The notes below the pieces were generated by a model. That model did no database searches. It saw nothing but the letters and a program-made list of their open reading frames with translations, and had not been told where the DNA came from. This document shows positions 62,551 through 64,000 of a stretch of 64,000 bases of DNA, one piece after another. The stretch's first letter is position 1. Each line of letters starts with the position of its first letter. A program made the position numbers and the translations under genes. This stretch comes from Oxyruncus cristatus (lineage: Eukaryota; Chordata; Aves; Passeriformes; Cotingidae), in assembly GCA_013399855.1 (NCBI GenBank), contig VXAY01006085.1:854685-918684 (forward strand). Reading direction: 5' to 3'.

Positions 62551-62816
62551 CTGAGCCTTCTCTTTGCTAGTCTGTGGTGTCACAACTCTCTCAGCTTCTA
62601 CATGTAGCTCAGATCCTCCAGGCCCTTAATTGTGTTCATGGCCCTACACTGAACTCACTGCAATATGTCCATGTCTCTCTTGTACATGAGTCCATCACTG
62701 GGCACAGCACCCCAGATATATCTCACCAGTACAGAGTTAAAGAGAAGAATCTCCTCCCTTGACATGTCAGCAATGCTCTGTCTAACAGAGCTCAGGAGGC
62801 TGGTGGTGCTCTTTTG
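62551..62816 (-). mobile_element. CR1 LINE fragment, antisense, RT C-terminal region
   Basis: On the plus strand the string order is that of an inverted CR1: 'ctgagccttctctttgc', 'cacaactctctcagcttct', 'cctccaggcccttaattgtg', 'gcacagcaccccagatat', 'ctcaccagtacagagtta' and 'atctcctcccttgacatg'. Both ends are lost and divergence is considerable, so this is an old fragment. The overlapping short frame at 62574-62762 is on the wrong strand and not a gene. Confidence 0.82.
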
Positions 62817-64000
62817 TTATTATCTTTGACCTATTTGATACCCTTTCCTAATGCCTTCAGTGTTTCATCCAGACACCCTCCCACTATGTTTCTTGGCTTC
62901 CCTGTATCCACTTTTTCCTCTGTTGCCTTTCTGCTTCAACAGTCCTCCTGCTTTTGTATTTCTGTAAAGTGTAACCTGGAACACCCAGTTCAAGGAGAAA
63001 TAGACAAAGTATATTTTTCTGTTGATTTTGGCTCAAGCAATGTATTTAAGAACCACACACTGTTACTTCATCAATCTTCTCATCCCCCTGCTCTGCTGGA
63101 GCTGGAACCTGGAAAGAGGCCCACATGGAGCTGTCTATGACAATCCAATGCAGTGCCTACAGAAGAAGAATTGTATGCCAAGCTCAGTCTGCCTCACATC
63201 CAATTTTAAAGGCATTAGAATCATTACACAATTATATTTATGCCAAAGTGAATCAGACAATTAGTCACATTTTATATGGAGTAAATCTTCACCAAAAAGG
63301 CACCAATATTATTGTGTTGCAGCTGCCAGTATGCAATGTTCATGGATCATGTTATAAATGTTATGAAATAAGCCAAAAATTGTGATATCTAAAAATAGTA
63401 CATGTAGAGATTTAGTAGAGATTTAGAAACTTAGTTTTGTTATTTTTTGTTTTCCCTACTAGTCGTAAACCTTCATTTTCACGTTTTCTTAAATTTGCCT
63501 CTGACAACTAAAACCAGACTCTTTTTTATTTTGAAATTATAGACTCTGTTATAGTCAAATATCTGCAGTGCCCAGTCTTTCAAAAGGACTTTGACGATCG
63601 TGAGATTTGGCAATTTTGCCGCAAGACTTTATTCTTTTATATACTCAGGTTGAAAGCAGAGCATAAACCCAGTACTTGTTAAATATCTAGTAGCCCATAT
63701 TTCTTTTCCTACCTCATCTTCCTGAATAGATACTTTGCTGTCCTTAACTTTGACCATGTTACTATAAGGGTAGAACACTGGTATGTATTTTTCTCTCCAC
63801 TCCAAAGTGGACCCAACATAAATAAAAGGAATGGAAAGCACTCAGTTTTGTTAACCATCCAGACTAACAGCAGTGAAACATTTTAGAAATATTCAGAAAT
63901 GTCAGTTGCTTCATTTGATCCTTCTTCGGGCAGGAAATCCATATGAAAGTATGAATCTCTTGTGGATATGACTAATTTTGTAAAATGAGTGAGTTGTTGG
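62817..64000. other. Unique non-coding DNA to the window end
   Basis: The part to about 63130 is somewhat GC-richer and could be further decayed repeat, but nothing was matched. An 11-bp tandem (GTAGAGATTTA twice) lies near 63405-63427. Overlapping frames at 62814-63385 in three frames show no domain. Confidence 0.5.

Overview
The window is vertebrate nuclear DNA, almost certainly from a bird and most likely a songbird (passerine). Three observations point there. CR1 LINE fragments are scattered throughout, several ending in the ATTCTATG-type 8-mer microrepeat typical of CR1. There are LTR pieces of avian endogenous retrovirus type. A minus-strand SINE at 56.76-56.88 kb joins a tRNA-Ile-like body to a CR1 3' tail, which is the architecture described for TguSINE1 in zebra finch and other passerines. 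The lineage call rests on recognition, not on a database search.

There is no convincing protein-coding gene. The DNA is AT-rich, CpG-poor and full of stop codons. The open frames are short and explained by repeats (CR1 reverse transcriptase and 3' UTR, TATC microsatellite, pyrimidine or G/T tracts) or by chance. No tRNA gene, rRNA, CRISPR array or operon-like structure was seen. The best description is a gene desert or the interior of a very large intron. The function that might be present would be regulatory. A few stretches without visible repeats look enhancer-like by motif content (about 1.08-1.30, 14.33-14.66, 23.10-23.40, 25.30-25.45, 45.0-45.24, 46.53-46.63 and 60.0-60.29 kb), but conservation was not tested.

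Layout. 0-8.6 kb: unique DNA, a GC-richer ERV-LTR-like block (2.66-3.42 kb), a second GC-richer block (5.93-6.26 kb) and a TATC microsatellite (6.37-6.47 kb). 8.6-9.2 kb: a plus-strand CR1 3' end. 10.0-10.2 kb: a strongly G/T-skewed tract. 13-17 kb: a pyrimidine tract, a 14-bp inverted repeat, and two related segments about 3.1 kb apart. 19.8-21.4 kb: an internal CR1 fragment followed by a minus-strand solo LTR. 23.9-24.4 kb: an old antisense CR1 3' region. 29.16-30.77 kb: the longest CR1 copy, with reverse-transcriptase remnants. 34.4 and 42.9 kb: short CR1 3' ends. 43.5-43.8 kb: a very old antisense repeat. 46.9-47.7 kb: a possible further LTR. 53.2-56.9 kb: a repeat cluster holding a plus CR1, a minus CR1 with endonuclease and RT remnants, another plus CR1 and the SINE. 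62.55-62.82 kb: an antisense CR1 fragment.

The CR1 copies look 5'-truncated or fragmentary and carry internal stops, so none should be mobile. I did not find a new multi-gene system. The observations most worth a check are the 13.6/16.8 kb paralogous pair, the tail-to-tail CR1 junction at 53.7 kb, the SINE insertion, the motif-dense stretch near 1.1-1.3 kb, and a coding-like open frame at 26.24 kb.
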